Below are positions 1 through 14,061 of a stretch of DNA of 64,000 nucleotides, one piece after another. The notes under the pieces are model-generated. The model saw only the letters and a program-made list of their open reading frames with translations, was not told the DNA's origin and ran no database searches. The stretch is from Avena insularis (lineage: Eukaryota > Streptophyta > Magnoliopsida > Poales > Poaceae). The stretch lies in the NCBI GenBank assembly GCA_023614405.1, contig CM042697.1, positions 187,859,189 through 187,923,188 of the forward strand, given 5' to 3'. How positions within the stretch are numbered: the first letter of the stretch is position 1; each line of letters starts with the position of its first letter. Position numbers and translations under genes: made by a program.

Positions 1-3000
1 AAGAAGCAGCACTTACCATACCACCTCCACCATCCCATCTCGATCTGGATCTCAGCCAGATCAAGAGGCCTCCCTTCTCCCTCCCCCAAGGCACCCCATC
101 GCTATCTAAACCTTCCCCATAGCCATACCTTGCTGGCCGACGAGCTACTACGCGTCAAGCAGAGCCGAGAGCACCTGGGGTTTCCCCATCCTCCTTTGCA
201 TCGCCTCGTACCAGGGATCGTGCCGGGAGTTCGCCGGAGCAGCCCTGCCGCCGCCATGCCCGTGGACAACCAACGCCGCCGGAGCACAAGCCGGTCACAA
301 GATCTCCTACACCCGGACTAGCTCGGCTAGCACAGGGTGCATGGTGAGCAACTCTCCTTCCTCCTAGACATCCCCGTGCCCTCTCTACTACTTCACCATC
401 AGCGATCCTTCTGTCGAGCAACCTGGCTGCACTGCGCCCGTCGTCGTCTTTTGCATGTTCTCGTAGATTCCGTCGTCGCCGACCATATACACCTGTTCCT
501 CGTGATTGGCCTCGTCGAGGAACCCCTCCTCATGCTCTCCTGGGCCTCCTTTCACCAGAGTCGCTTGCCGCGCACAAGCTACACCGCACTGCATGAACAT
601 TTATTCAAACGAGCTAGCTTGTTTTGCATACATCTTTGGTTCAGCAGGGTGCCTATGTGCTTCCATGACCACGCCCATGTCTTTGCTGTTGCCTCATGCA
701 CGCACTGAACGCACATATGTGCCTCTAGATGCTTTTGTTGTCCGCATACACACGCAGGTTTGGAGCGTGCAAGTTATGATCGTCAGTGTCTTTTCTGTTA
801 CAGACAGGCCTTCGTCGAGGTTCAGTTAAACAAATAAATAACTAAGCCCCTTTCTTCACTATTCGAAGGAGCAGTTAAGTGGCTTGCTCCTTGCGTCTAC
901 CCTCTGTAGATTAAAAGTTTGAATTCATCCTCGACAGGATTTAATCCCACCTCTTTGGTATTTTTTTAGCTCTACAAACTGCATGTTATTTGCCCAGGTT
1001 ATCTGTGCTCTCACGTTGGACACAAACATAACTGCAACTTAGTACTTGATACAGCACTATGCCTTTACTCTTTTGTTCCTGATATCAAATCACCAAAGCT
1101 AAAACATTATTCGACTCCTTTTACCATTATTATTTTTAGACATACTTTGTCTAGAAATTTGTTCAAGTACATTCGCTCGATGGATTTGGCACAATCAACT
1201 CTACAGCCTAGTCGAACTGTCATATGCAGTTTATCAGGAGACCCAAGTTCAAATCTCTATGGCCTCTATACAGTTTTTTTTCCTCGAAAGCTTTATCTAA
1301 TCCAGCACCGTTGCTCTTCCTTGGTCCAATTCGTGGCCTGTAGCTTTTCTGTCGCCAGTAGCACTAAGTCCGTCTCAATCTCTGCCTAAATGTTTTATCC
1401 ATTTTAGTTGTATTATAGATTTTTCTTATTTCAAAGCTCTCAATCTATAAATCTAATAAACATAAATTATATATCTTTTCCTATTAGAAAAATGCGTTGA
1501 ACATTAATATGCCATCCATGCTTATGTTTGCATCATGTATCACGTCATTTAGTGGAAGTTTTGAATATCATCTATTAAGTAACATGAGGAGTAATTGGGA
1601 AATGCTTACAATAATTTCCCTTCTTTATTGAAAATTGTGTAATCCACCCATGCCCTGCTTTTGTATGCTAAACGACATTTTATTTTGGTGTTAGAAAACA
1701 ACTTGAACCTTTTTTAATTTACGGGATTTTAGTTTAGCTTAATATTGCCTAATTGGATCACACATTCACCATTGCATACATTATACATGCATCATGCTCG
1801 ATCTTTTGCCGTAGTATTAAATAGTGCATCCAATGTTTCTTCTAGTGCTTTGCTTCTTCATGGATTAGGCCGATGAGTGGATGCGAGTGTCAACCTAATC
1901 TTCGGATGAATCTTCGGCAATATTTTCAGGCGAGCATTCTCCCCCTTTCTACTATTTTATATTTCTAGTCTTTATTTTCTCCTGTTGATCTATTGCTATC
2001 TGTGTTGTGATGCTTTAGATTCCGTGCACCAGTTATACCTCTTGTAGCCATTATATAGCCTTGGACACCTCTTATTGCCTGTTGATTGATAGACATTCGG
2101 CCCTGCGAGTCGTAGTTGCTTGCTCAGGTGCTGCTTCACGTCGTCGATGTTCCATCGTTGTTGGGTGGTTGACACATGCTTAATGGTGGAGGTGATCATG
2201 TATTTAATTACCGTTTAATAACTAAAATTAAAAGTAGGTAAATAATATAGAGACACCGGTGGGTAATAGACAATATTTGGTTTTTAACCGCTCACTGGTG
2301 TCCCGTAGGATCCCGAGTTCTTGACACCTGTTCCGAGATCGAGCGCGCTAACCACAGCTGGGGTGTGTGGGCACCCCCATCGATGTAGTACCTGATTTCA
2401 AAGTACTGTACTGGGGGCCATAAACTAGTTTGGGGCTTTATTACTATCCTATACTTATGCCATGCTTTACTGCTTTATTTACGATTGCGCGTGGAGCGCA
2501 TGTATTTATTTAGGAACAAATGCAGAGTGTTTTCGCGGTATCGATAAGCCCATTCACACTTTCGGGTTCCCAGTCATTTACAGCCATTGACGCAAATCTC
2601 TGGGTCCGTTCCGGAGTCGGCCAACTTCGTTGCGGGTAGCTTAGTGGGGTGGCCCCCATGTGCTTGCTTCGGGTCTGGAAAACGTCGTGTCTGAAACCCC
2701 GTCGACATACCGTTGGGTGTATGTTTTGTGATCTTGTACCTACCTGATCTGACAACAATGGTGTAGGTGCGTGTGGAAAATTTTGGTGCACCCCTGCAGG
2801 GTTTAATCTTTTTGAAAAGCCGTGTCCGCGGTTATGGACGACTTGGAGCACAGTTCTCGATCATAGACAACTATAACTAAAGTTTACTGTTATAATTTGA
2901 CTTGTATCTGATATGACTAGTAAGTTGGATAACCACCACGGAAAGAATGAATAAAACTGCCAACCGTGTGAGTTTCCTCGGCAGGACTTCCTCGTCTTGT

Positions 3001-3614
3001 CTCGAGGGGGAAATATCAGGATGGGTATGCTTGGTGATAGTATTAGGTTTGATCCGAATAGGTCTTTCTTATCCCTCTCTGATAGTCGATAGTTGTATCG
3101 AGTTTCTATAGGTTGTTTAGTGCATGCTGCGTTGCCGCTTCAGTCCACCATACCTATGTAGGCGAGGACCGTCGAATTCTAAGACTCGCCGTGTATTGGC
3201 CTCAGTACTGACTGCTCTCTTTTTCCTTTGCCCTTTATCGGCACCCCTTTTGTTTAAGCAGGTTTTAAGATCGACGTCGTTAGCAGGGTTACCCTTTCGG
3301 CTTGGCCTGAGCAGGGTTATGGATGCCATTGGTTATTCTTCAGGGCTCTTAGCTCAATTTGCATCTTATCCGTACTCGGATGTGTATCGTTTTTAAGGTG
3401 ATTTGGATCTTTGTACCGTTTATTTGTATTCTTAACTCTTTGAGTCGTTGTTGTATATATCTGTTCTGTGGGTTTCATCGTGGACTATTGTGTAATGATA
3501 TTACTTCGTTTTCCACCCGGATGAAAGTGCCTAGTGGGCGCCTTTGAATCGTTTCTATGCGGGTTTTAGAGGGAATCGCTAAGACTTGCATATGGCCGAT
3601 CTAAGGGTGTTACA
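1..3614 (+). mobile_element. Ty3/gypsy-type LTR, left end outside window
   Basis: Long non-coding stretch ending in GGGTGTTACA at 3614, the usual end of chromodomain-type gypsy LTRs, which start TGTAACACCC. It shares with solo LTR X a block around 2796-2850 (CCCCTGCAGGGT followed by GTGTCCGCGGTTATG; the X copy is at 51961-52020). The first 350 bases are rich in CTCC and CCG like the transcribed leader of X, so I read it on the plus strand. No primer site follows 3614, so it is a solo LTR or the 3' LTR of an element lying to the left. The short open frames inside have no recognisable domain. Confidence 0.7.
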
Positions 3615-5495
3615 GGGAACCTGGTCTGGCTTGCCGCGTGTGGTTTCCCTTTCGGGGTTGGTAGGGCTGGAGCAAAGTTTCCTTATCGATTGATGGCAGG
3701 TTTGGACTAACCAACCATCGATTGCTGCCTAGACACACCCTTTTATTAGAGCACCGTGTGGATTTTTGGGAGTAGCTGTTGTACGCGTGCGATTTGATGG
3801 TGTTTATGAACTTCAATAATTTGGATCATTGTTCGGTTACTACGATTTGGACATTTCTCTATGCCAAAATATTGGAGGACATATTCTTTTTAGTGGAAAT
3901 ATTGTACATATTAGTTTTGATCAAAGTCCCTTTGTAAAGTTTGACAAGTACAAATGTATAAAGAGAAAATTATCAACAACTACAACGTTAAATCAATATT
4001 ATCATAATCATCATGAGATATAGTAATTTATAGTTGTTGGTATCATTTCTATATAGTTAGTCTCTTTCGTGGTTTAACATTGACCAAAACAAACATGCAC
4101 CATATTTTTTTTGCATAGATACACATTGTACAAATTATACATACAAAGTTTGCAGTAATGTATAAACTCACCGGAAGAATCTCGTGTAATGCTGCGACTT
4201 TGAAAATTAATGGAACCAAGAAAATACGATGGTACTCGAACACTAACGAGAATGAAACAAACAAAAAGGGATGAAAAGTCATATTATTTTGTGTTAAAAA
4301 GGTAATTATGCAATTAAGAGGGTAAACCTTATGGTTATGGGTTCTAAGTTATTTTTAGATCAATGTTTTTTTAGGGTCAGATCAATGTATTTCGGTTGTT
4401 TGCATTGATGGGATCAAATGAAAAACATACTTTTGTTTTTATAGATGATTTGCACATTATAAGATAAAATGAGACGATCTAAAAAAAGATAAAAACGAGG
4501 GGCAAATTGTTTTATAACCAAAAAAGGGACCCTATTAAATAAGATGAAGTTGTTCTTATAGACTATGCTGTATTTCATATGCCACTAAACATTGTCATGT
4601 TTGACCGTCGTGAGTAATTATCTATTTCCTTGAGGGCATATGATAACATAACCATGATGGTCATGTAGTATGCTAAGAATATACAGTTAGAATTTTTTCT
4701 TTACTTGTGATTCTATAATGGTATTGTTCGATATCGATTATACTTTACGTCACCTTTATGGGTATGTATGGTTACACATTATAGAAAGGACGAGATGAGA
4801 TGAGGGGAGGTTGGAGGTGACATAAAACATTTTTAATTCTCAATTTGCAATAAGGTTTTTATCATGGAATCTAGAGCGTAGGGAAATATTTGGACATTTA
4901 TATCTTAATAACATCCTTCATTACGCATGAATATGACCTAGGGATCAACCAGAGTGTAATTACATATGGACACGGGTGCACCTAGCTTACGCTCAGTCCA
5001 GCCTAAAAAACGGAATCCCTATATCCCACCCAATGCGGGAAGAAATAGGTCTCGCTCATGTAGTTAGCGATGTGGGTCGTGACCCATTAGCGTCAAAGAA
5101 GCATATTCTAGACGGTTCTCTTCGGGTTTTCGCGGTTTACGTGTTGTTTTCTTTTAGAGCTTTTTTCTTTTTATGTTTTTATTCTTTTTTTTTTCAAAAT
5201 CAAAACATTTTTCTAAGTCTAAATCTGTTTAGCTCTCTCTATATATACTAATTTTTCTTAAGGTAGGTTTCGTCGGCACTAGAATTTTCGTTCCAATTTT
5301 TCAGTGAACGGTTTTGTCCCTATACTTTGGTGAAAATTACCCACTCCTGCCATCCTGAAGTGGGAAAACGGTTTGATCGATCCGCTTCTCCTTCTACCTG
5401 ACGTCCATGTGATTCCCCTTCCGGCGATCGGGATTGGAGCGCCGCCGATGTCGGCCGGTATTGGAACATCGCCGCCGATTACTGGGATTGGAGCA
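3615..5495. other. No gene seen; unclassified AT-rich DNA
   Basis: This is the flank of the gypsy LTR. It is mostly AT-rich, with a T-rich stretch at 5150-5235 and a GC-rich end at 5390-5495. No open frame over 95 codons and no recognisable domain is present. It probably contains old element remnants, but I cannot name a family. I see no host exon. Confidence 0.5.
5430..5494. repeat. Short imperfect tandem repeat, ~27-bp period
   Basis: GGGATTGGAGC occurs at 5430-5440 and again at 5484-5494, with a related GTATTGGAAC between them. GCCGCCGAT occurs at 5441 and 5471. There are about two and a half imperfect units. Confidence 0.5.
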
Positions 5496-6339
5496 TGAAA
5501 GGGTAATTGCCCCTATGTATGGTTTTGATGATTAATGACAATCCCTATAGACTAATGTTTTCATTGAGTTTTATATGAAGGAATATTCCATAGGTCATGA
5601 TTGTAGTCTATGTGTTGGATTCAAGTATGGATGCCATGAATATAAAGATATACGTTGAGCATTGGCATCATGATCATGGAGTTTAAGAGAAGAACATGAT
5701 ATGATCAAGATCTTGAGAGTGTGATCTCAATAGAAGAATTCAAGATATGGCTCTAAGCCGGTGTCATGATAGCCTCATTAGTTGAGCTAGGGTTGACTAA
5801 GATTTAGATCATGTAATCAAATGAAGAGTTCTTTATGTACCTCAAGATATTGATATGGAGCATAATAAGATACATGGTTGACCTATACAAAGAGTGAAGA
5901 TTGATTTCAAGTTGGTCAACACATGAAGCATAAAGAATGTATCACATAGATCTTGTGGTATGGTAAGCCTTGTCAATTATGCATCATGAATTAACCCATT
6001 ATATATGCCTTTGCATTTTCTATATGGGATAGGTATATTTCTATGGGCATGCGTCAAAAGTGAAGATTTCATATATCCCATGAGAGGATAATATCAAGTG
6101 GTGAATGTCATCAACGTTGAGAAGGGAAAGTTCAAGATAAGCATCTCGAGAAGATCATTGGCTTGAAGCTTGCTGTCCATATTGGTGATAATGGACATGT
6201 GAATATGTGTCTCAATGAAGCTATCCCATAGTGGTGTATGGGGGAGAAAATTATAAGTCTTCATGAAGCAACAATGATCAAGTGATGCATTCTGGCTTGT
6301 ATGAAGCTTGAATCATTGTCATCAAGATCAAGAGGGATG
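5496..6339 (+). mobile_element. Possible LTR fragment of an unclassified retroelement
   Basis: Begins TGAAAGGGTAATTGCCCC and continues as AT-rich DNA full of ATGAAG and ATCAAG words, as in several Triticeae copia LTRs. It is cut at 6339 by Gypsy-A, whose flanking pentamer here is GGATG (6335-6339). The other half, if it exists, lies outside the window. The strand and the LTR identity are inferred. Confidence 0.35.
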
Positions 6340-7501
6340 TGATGCGGCTTAGTTCACGTTAGAGCTTTGTTGGGATACCCCAAGAGGAAGGTGTGATAAG
6401 CATAGTAGTAAGTTTTACCTCAATTATGAAACCAAGGTTATCAAACCAGTAGGAGTAAGGAAACAACTCCAAGGTGTTGCTAACAACTTGAAACCTGCAC
6501 AACACAAACTCAAAACTTTGCCCCAACATACAATGAGGTTGTCAATCTCACCGGTTTGCTAAAAACAAATGATTAAACATATAGTGTGGAAGATAATAGT
6601 TTCTTGTAGAAAGTAAACGGTAAAAGTGGATGATGTATCAATGATAAAGATTGGACCGGGGTCCACGGTTCACTAGAGGTGTTCTCCTTAAGATATATAA
6701 CATGCTGGGTGAACAAATTACAGCGGGGCAATTGATAGATTGAGAAAGCATAATAATGCATATACTAGACATCTTGACTCCTATGAGATTTGATTGGGCA
6801 TTACAACAATATACATAGACCGTAATCCAACTGCATCTATGACTAATAATCCACCTTCAGGTTATCATCCAAACCCCCTCTAGTATTAAGTTGCAAGCAA
6901 GAGATAATTGCATTAAGCAATGTGTGTAAAGTAAACAATAAAATTGTTCCATGAACAAAAGATTGTTGTTTTCTCCCTAGTAGCAACAACACTTCTACAA
7001 CCTTAGATATTTCTGTCACTTCCCCAGATTACTAGAGACATGAACCTACTATCGAGCATAAATACTCCCTCTTGGAGTCACAAGCATCTACTTGGCCAAG
7101 ATAGCTACTAGCAACAGAGAGCATGCAAGATCACAAATAACATAGACATGATAGAATCAATAATCAATCTGACATAGTATCTCAATATCCATCGGATCCC
7201 TGCAAACACAACATGTATGATTACAAATAGATGATCTTGATCATGAACGGAGCTCACAAGATCTAAACATGATAGCACAAAGGAGGAGAAACAACCATCT
7301 AGCTAATGTATGGACCCATAGTCCAAGGCTGAACTACTCATGCCTCACTCCGGAGGCTGGCATGGTGATGAAGATGTCCTTCAGGATGATCTCTCCCCTC
7401 CGGCAGGGTGCCATGAAGAGCTTTAGACCCCTGATCTACGGACGATGGTGGCGGCGTCTACGGACTGTTTCATGGATATTTTATCGGGTACTTAGGGTTT
7501 C
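6340..7501 (-). mobile_element. Gypsy-A 3' LTR, outer part
   Basis: Aligns along its length with the Gypsy-B LTR (19841-21399). Shared words include CCCCAAGAG, GAGGTTGTCAA, CTCACCGGTTTGCTG and the ATTGGACCGGGGTC block. It starts TGATGCGGCTT at 6340 and is interrupted at 7501 by Copia-K, whose duplication GTTTC is 7497-7501. The element reads on the minus strand, because the other end of this LTR (16111) is followed by a polypurine tract read on that strand. The 5' LTR of Gypsy-A is outside the window. Confidence 0.85.
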
Positions 7502-9150
7502 TGAAGGGAATATGCCCGAGAGGCAATAATAAAGTGGTTATTATCGTATTCCTTATTTATGATAAATGTTTATTTTACATGCTATAATTGTATTAATACG
7601 GAAACGTTAATACATGTGTGTTTAATAAACAAAAAGGAAGTTCCTAGTTATGCCTCTCTTATAAACTAGCTCGTTGATTAACATGATGATCAAAGTTTCC
7701 TGATCATGGACATTGGATGTTGTTAATAACGAGGTCACAACATTAGTGTAATGATGTGATGAACATTCATCCGAAGTATAGCATTACGATCAAAGTCATT
7801 GAGTTTATATTGCTATAACAACTTACGAAGTGATCCTAATCCTTAGACCATGAGATCATGTCAATCACTAACACCGGAAGAGTTTCTCGATGACATCAAA
7901 CGTCACACTATGGCGGGTGATTATAAAGATGGCTTCAGAACTACTAAAGTGTTACGTTGAGACCCATGGATCGAGAGTGGAATTTGTTCATCCCGATGAC
8001 GGATAGATATGCTCTGGGCCATCTCGGTGATATCACATTGATTAGCTTGCAAGCAAGTGATTTGATCACTAGAATGTTATATCACGGGAACGAGAAAAGA
8101 GTGCATGTCGGTAACGAGATCAAACTAGGTATGGAGATACCGATGCTCGAATCTCGGACATGTAATATATCGTGAAACAAAGGGATTAAGATACTAGCGT
8201 AAAAGGTTCACACGATCACAGAAGTCATCGTTGAATGTGTGGGAGTCAGTATGGATCTCCAGGTCCCGCTACTGATTATTGATCGGAGAAGGGTCTCGAT
8301 CATGTCCGCATTATTCGAGAACCGTAGGGTAACACACTTAAGGGATGCCGACACCATTCGGAGCAAATGATATGCCAGAAAAAGAAAAGGAAAGCGCAGG
8401 AATTTATTTCACTAGACACCGGAACTATTTCGGTTGAAATTGCTGAAACTGGTTCTGCATGTGAAATGGAATACTAGCAAGGGGTTTTATGTGAATGTTT
8501 GTTAATTAAAGTAATTAACAAAATTCTGAATAAATAAATAAAAGAGTTTTATTTAAATGAGAGCTTGCATTAATTTTGGTGGAAAATTAATGCATGTGAG
8601 TGGAATTGTGAGTGGAGCTTCCACCACATGAATGAGGGAGAGGTGGGGGCACCCTCCATGGCCGGCGTCCATGCCCCCTTGGGCTGCCCCCTCCCCTATA
8701 AAAGGACCCCCTCCTCTCACTTGTCTCTCACACCTCCTCGTGAAGGATCTCTCTCACCCCTTTAGAATTTCCCCATGGTCTCGGATCAGCGAGATACATG
8801 TTCCCGGTGGCTTTTTCTAGAAGGATTTGTTGCTTCTGCTGCTTCGCTGGAGCGAGGGCGTGGAGGTTGTCGGGGTACCCGTACGTGTGTGCGATCACGG
8901 ATGCACCACTGCTTTGAGGTGCTGGACTTGATCGTGCTGGACCGGCTGGACCAGATGGACCTCATCACGATCTTAAGATCGGCAAGCGTTCGGTCTTCGA
9001 GGGTACAACCTCGTTAACGCTATTCGGTCATCGAGGGTATGTATTCTATGGATGTATATCCACCCATTGCTTGTATCTAGTAGATAGATCTTGGTACATA
9101 GATGTTCCCATCATAGGAATTTTTTTGTTTTATATGCTACGAACCCTACA
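7502..9150 (+). mobile_element. Copia-K 5' LTR
   Basis: Runs from TGAAGGG to CCTACA. The first few hundred bases are almost identical to the 3' LTR. Differences increase further in and are mostly C/T or G/A, for example ACGGATAG against ATGGATAG. The core promoter and the start of the transcript lie in its last 450 bases. Confidence 0.95.
8696..8704 (+). promoter_or_regulatory. TATA box of Copia-K 5' LTR
   Basis: CTATAAAAG within CCCCTCCCCTATAAAAGGAC. The same sequence is kept in the 3' LTR. It is followed by a CTC-rich stretch, as in plant transcript starts. Confidence 0.8.
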
Positions 9151-9151
9151 G

Positions 9152-9164
9152 TGGTTTTAGAGCC
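9152..9164 (+). other. Primer binding site of Copia-K (tRNA-iMet type)
   Basis: TGGTTTTAGAGCC lies one base after the LTR end. It matches the usual iMet-complementary TGGTATCAGAGC except at two positions. Confidence 0.85.
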
Positions 9165-12100
9165 GGATCTATGCGTAGATGCTTTGCACGGGTAGTACAC
9201 ATATGAGTATGTGGGCGATGATGATAATTTTATTGCTTCTTTGTTGTACTTTGGATATTGGTGGCATAGTGGGATGAAGCGGCCCGGACAAACTTTACAT
9301 GTCCTCGCACATGAGACCTGTTCCATGCTTGACATGCAACTAGTTTTGCATAAGTGGCAAGCAGGTGTCTGTCTCTCCTACTATAGTCAATATCTAATTT
9401 GCAACGAGTTGTCAACAATTTGGTTATCCTCGTTGTGGTTCATGTTCATAGGTAAGAACAGTTCTATCTTCGAAAGCCCTAAGCCACGTAAAACTTGCAA
9501 TGGATAAATTAGAGGCGTCTAGTTTAGATTGTTGCTGGGCTAGTGTTATGATATGGTGATGTTGTAAGTAGAATTATGAGATGATACTCTTACAACACGC
9601 ATAACGTGTAGGTTCCATAGACCTTGGCCTTACACATAGAGGTATGATAGTGATCATACCACGGTGCACGTGATGGAGATCATATGCGGGAACCATATCA
9701 TTCCACCAATAAACATGTGATGTTTGATAGCATCTTATATTGCTTGTTTGGCGTTTTATTAGCATAATAAGATGATCCCTCATTTAGATATCAAGATAAA
9801 AATGTGTTCTTCCTTAAGTATGCACCGAAAATGTTTCGTCGCTTCAAAACATCACGTGATGATCGGGTGTACTTGAATCCACGAGCATATCTCGGGTGTA
9901 AGACAGTTACACACGCGGATACTAAGGTTCTTACTTGGCGAGCCTAGCATGTACAGACATGGCCTCGGAACACGGACCGAAACGTTAATCATGAGTCATA
10001 TAGTAGATATGATGCCCATTTGATGCTCGCCTTTGAAGCTACACCGACTCACGTGATGATCGGACTTGGTGTAGTGGATTTGGTTCATGTAATCACCAAA
10101 AAGACACGAGGGATGTCGTTTTTAAGTGGGAGTTCATTTCTAATTTGGATTAGTAGAACTCAATTTATCATAATTTAAATCAAAGTGAATTTGCATAATT
10201 TGTTGTAGTCATTGGCATTCGCTCACCACCATATGCATAGTTGTAATTGAGATAATAGAACTATAGAATTCTGGATATATACTTTACAAACTGGTATCGT
10301 ATTGTGTCGAGTGTCAATCTAAAGTTTAAAGTCCTATTGCAAACTTTCAGCACACTCTATTTACTCCGTGAAATTTAATAATTGGTATTAAATCGAGAGT
10401 AACAATTCCAGTGTTAGTATCTTAAGTATCATGTTTGCCTCCATGATTCTTGATTGTTTTAATATCAAGTTTATCTAGGAGCTGAAAGAATTGTTTCAGA
10501 AACCATCATGTGTGGCGGATATAACGATATCTGAAACAATGTTTTGGTTGCAATATGATAGAGTATAATATATGTTCTCATATTTGATGAGAATTTACGA
10601 AGGTTGGAGATGCTAGACATCCTAATCATCCAAAAGGGTTTTGGAAAGTAATGTTATACTCACGATTCGCCTTTATAAGCTACAGTAGCTTGATCATGAA
10701 AGTCGTCATGATAAGGATGAATAGAAGATGTATGTAAAGTGTTTACTACACTAAAAGATTACTAAAGAATGGATTTTGAAAGAATACCGATCATTTTGAT
10801 GATGGTGATCTACTTCAAAGTGCAAATCCAAAGGTATTATTATTTGAATATACACGCTTTGGACTATGTGTCATGTATATGGCGCCACTATTGATGTTGA
10901 TAAATTCTTTTAAAAAGAAAAATGAAATGCTGAAAGAGAATCTATAAAATATATTTGGCAGAAAAGAAAAGATTGGAAATATCCAATTTAGGTATATAGA
11001 TGATATACATGTTATGGTTGTATTCTTTGATTGTTAAACAATGTGGTTCTTGGGTATTGGATATCGAATTGGTTGGTATGAAATTTCATACGGAACAACG
11101 CAATTCATGAACCATAATGGCCTAAGTAACTAGCAAGAGAATATGTGATGATGTTCATCGAAAACAAACAAACCGTTGTTTGTATTTCTCGTTGACATCA
11201 AAGCTTGACTTCAAGATTTGTTTTAATAATTGTTATTTGAATCAGGTATTATGAGAACAAAGGTTGTTCAAATAATTACCATATTCCATATAAGATGGAT
11301 GATTTACAAATCTAGTTGGAGAGATCACATCCATAAAACCTAATGCTAAAATATCGCAAGACAAATGATTGGAAGATCACTTACAATGTGACATCGCCGT
11401 TTAAATTATATTAGAAAGAAAACATGAAGAATCTCCATTTTCATGGATTTTTGGAGTCTTTGATTTGATCAAGTGACGCTTGTGAGACTTTCCTAGGGAT
11501 AATTAAAACTTCGTTCAAAGGCCAAAGAAGAACGATCGACTAAATTATTGGAATTTATACATATCGATGTATGTAGTCCATTATGTGTAGTCATAAGCGA
11601 CGGATTTCAACTTCATATACTTTCTCCGGAAATTTGAGTGAATATTCACTTAATGAGAAAGAAGTGTGAAATATTTGAAAACGTTCAAAGAATTTCAAGA
11701 TGAAGTGAAAATCATTGTGACAAGAAAATAAATGGTTTATGATTTGATCGTAAGGGATTTATTTGAGTTACAAGTGTAACAAGAAAATAAATGAATTATG
11801 ATTTTATCATAAAGAGATTTATTTGAGTTGCAAGTTTAGCAAAACACCTAGATTTACATATCCCGAAACACCATAGGAATATGGAGTGTTTGAGATTTGT
11901 AATGAAACCTTGTTTGACATGGTTGGATCAAAGGTGTTATTTATAAAACTGCCATTATGTTTTAAAAGATTAAAGCTTTAGAGACTTCCGCTTTTACACT
12001 GAAAAGAGCTCCATCTTGATCCGTTGAAATGACACCATGGAAGTTATGGTTTGGGGTAAAACCTAAGCTGTCATTTCTTAAATTTTGGTATGCTAAACAT

Positions 12101-14050
12101 AAGTAAGATGTTTAGAACTGAAGTTGGATGAGCATGTCTTTGTAGGTTATTTCGAATAACAATTGGTTATTCCTCCATAACACCAAGGACAAAAGGGTTT
12201 GTCGCTTGAAACGTGAAGTTTCTTGGAGAAGGAATTTTTCGTAAAAGTTAAGTGGGAGGACAATAGAACTTTGATAAGGTTAACGAACCTTAGCTATATG
12301 TGCTGAGTTGCGTAGCGCCGGAAATCGTTCTGAAGGCTGCCATAATGCTCATAGCTTATGTGCCTCAAAGGTTGTGGTCACGGAGATCTAAGTTCTTATT
12401 GAACCAAGTCGGTCGAATAAACAATCAAATACTAAGATCTGAGAGTAAATCATTATTGTTTGACAATGATGAACCGACTATATGCAAAGAAGCGATGATG
12501 GGCCCTGACTCCGTCAAATGGCTTGAAGCCATAAAATCCGTGATAGTTCCATACACGAGAAGTCAAGTTTTGAACTTGGAAGACCCTCCTGAAAGGTGTA
12601 AAAACCTATCAGTCGTATTTGGATCTATAAAGAAACAGACATGGATGTTTCACATCTATGAAATAGTCGACATGTCGTAAAGTATTTTACAACAATGTTC
12701 AAGGAGTTGACTATGACAAGATTTGATCTTTCATAGCGATATTTAGTCTGAATGGATTAAAGTAGCAACCACTACATATAATTTGGTATATGGTAGATGA
12801 ATAAACAAAACAAAGTTCTTCTAATAGAATGGTTACTTAGGACGTGTACATGAAACGGTCCAAAGGGTTTTGTTAATTCAAAGGATGCTAAAAAGGGCAT
12901 GCAAACTTCAATAGTTGAAGTAAGCATCGCGGAGTTGGAATCTTCACCATGATGAAAAAGAAGTTTTCATCTGGAGACGATGAAGATGCTTGCATTTGCA
13001 AGAAATTAAGTGGGAGCGCTGAGACATATTTCTAATACATTATGTGGAAGACATCTTGTTGATTAGAAATGATGTATCTTTTATTGACAAAGGTTAAGAA
13101 TTTCATTTCGATGAAAGACTTAGGCAAAACCCGAATATATAGCGTGAATGTCTATAGTGGATAGACTGTGACGCCAATATGGTTGTGCCAAACGTACATA
13201 TATGAGATATTGAAGGAGTTCAATATAAAAACGACAATAAACAGTTCTTGTTGCATGGAAAGGAATTGAATCAAGATTCAAGTGTATCGACACTTGATAA
13301 GTGAAACAAGATTCAAGTGCTTTGACACTTGATGAGTGATATCACGAGAATGTTTTGATCAATCATACCATGATATGTACACATCCAGATATGTCCTATG
13401 CTCTAAGTGTTATGAGCAAATACCAGAATGAATCATAAAATGATCATTGGACGATAGTAGGGATATTCTTATGATATTTTGGAAAGAACTAAGAATATAT
13501 TTGTGTAGAGGTGACAAGCAATTACAAATAGTTCATTGTAAAGCGTTACATTTATACTAGTTTTGTCACAAGATACAAATTAAGTTTATCTCAATTTAAA
13601 CTATGAGTGGCACAATGAAATGGAAAGAAAGTTTCCATGATGGATCTGGGTGAAATCCATAGTTAAGACATTGTGACGAATACTACAACAAAAGGGCTAA
13701 GTATATGACTGCTATAGTAGCAGCAAAGGAGGGAATTTGTGTCAACTAGTTTGTTATCAAACTAAGGTGTGGTTCGCAACGGGCTAACACTAAAGATATA
13801 TTGTACGACAATAGTATCGACATGGTTTAACCCCAAGGAACTAAAGGTCTCACCAAAAGACGAAATTTATACAATGCCATCTCATTGGAGAATGAGTGAT
13901 GCGTGGAGACGCAAAGACATGTAATACACGGACCTGAAAGCATCAGATCCGTAGATTATGTTAACCACTTGCAGTTGCGTATTTGGAACACTAGAAAGCC
14001 ATAGGTGTTCAATACACAAAGTTTTCAAACTAGATTATTGTCTCTAGTGC
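9165..14050 (+). pseudogene. Decayed copia gag-pol region of Copia-K
   Basis: About 4.9 kb with no long open frame. The first kilobase (to ~10150) looks like the BARE-type untranslated leader. Pol can be followed only in patches. One frame at 12300-12680 contains the RT-proximal motif EPTICKEAMMGPDS and WLEAIKS. A patch at 13032-13078 reads as the RT active-site strand, with YVED in place of YVDD (13041-13052). An RNase H-like end at 13640-14030 precedes the polypurine tract. Stops and frameshifts interrupt every patch, so no polyprotein can be made. Base composition is strongly AT-shifted. If the element moved recently, it needed proteins supplied by a relative. Confidence 0.8.
9853..10063 (+). 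repeat. 14-bp direct repeat in the Copia-K leader
   Basis: CACGTGATGATCGG occurs at 9853-9866 and 10050-10063. Each copy starts with the palindrome CACGTG. Both lie in the untranslated leader, where copia elements carry dimerisation and packaging signals. Confidence 0.7.
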
Positions 14051-14061
14051 AAGTGGGAGAC
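14051..14061 (+). other. Polypurine tract of Copia-K
   Basis: AAGTGGGAGAC lies directly before the 3' LTR, as in BARE/Angela elements. Confidence 0.9.

Noticed and set aside
3124..3396. 90-codon frame with a hydrophobic start, possible secreted peptide
   Set aside because: It is within the LTR at 1-3614, has no relative elsewhere in the window, and is of a length expected by chance.
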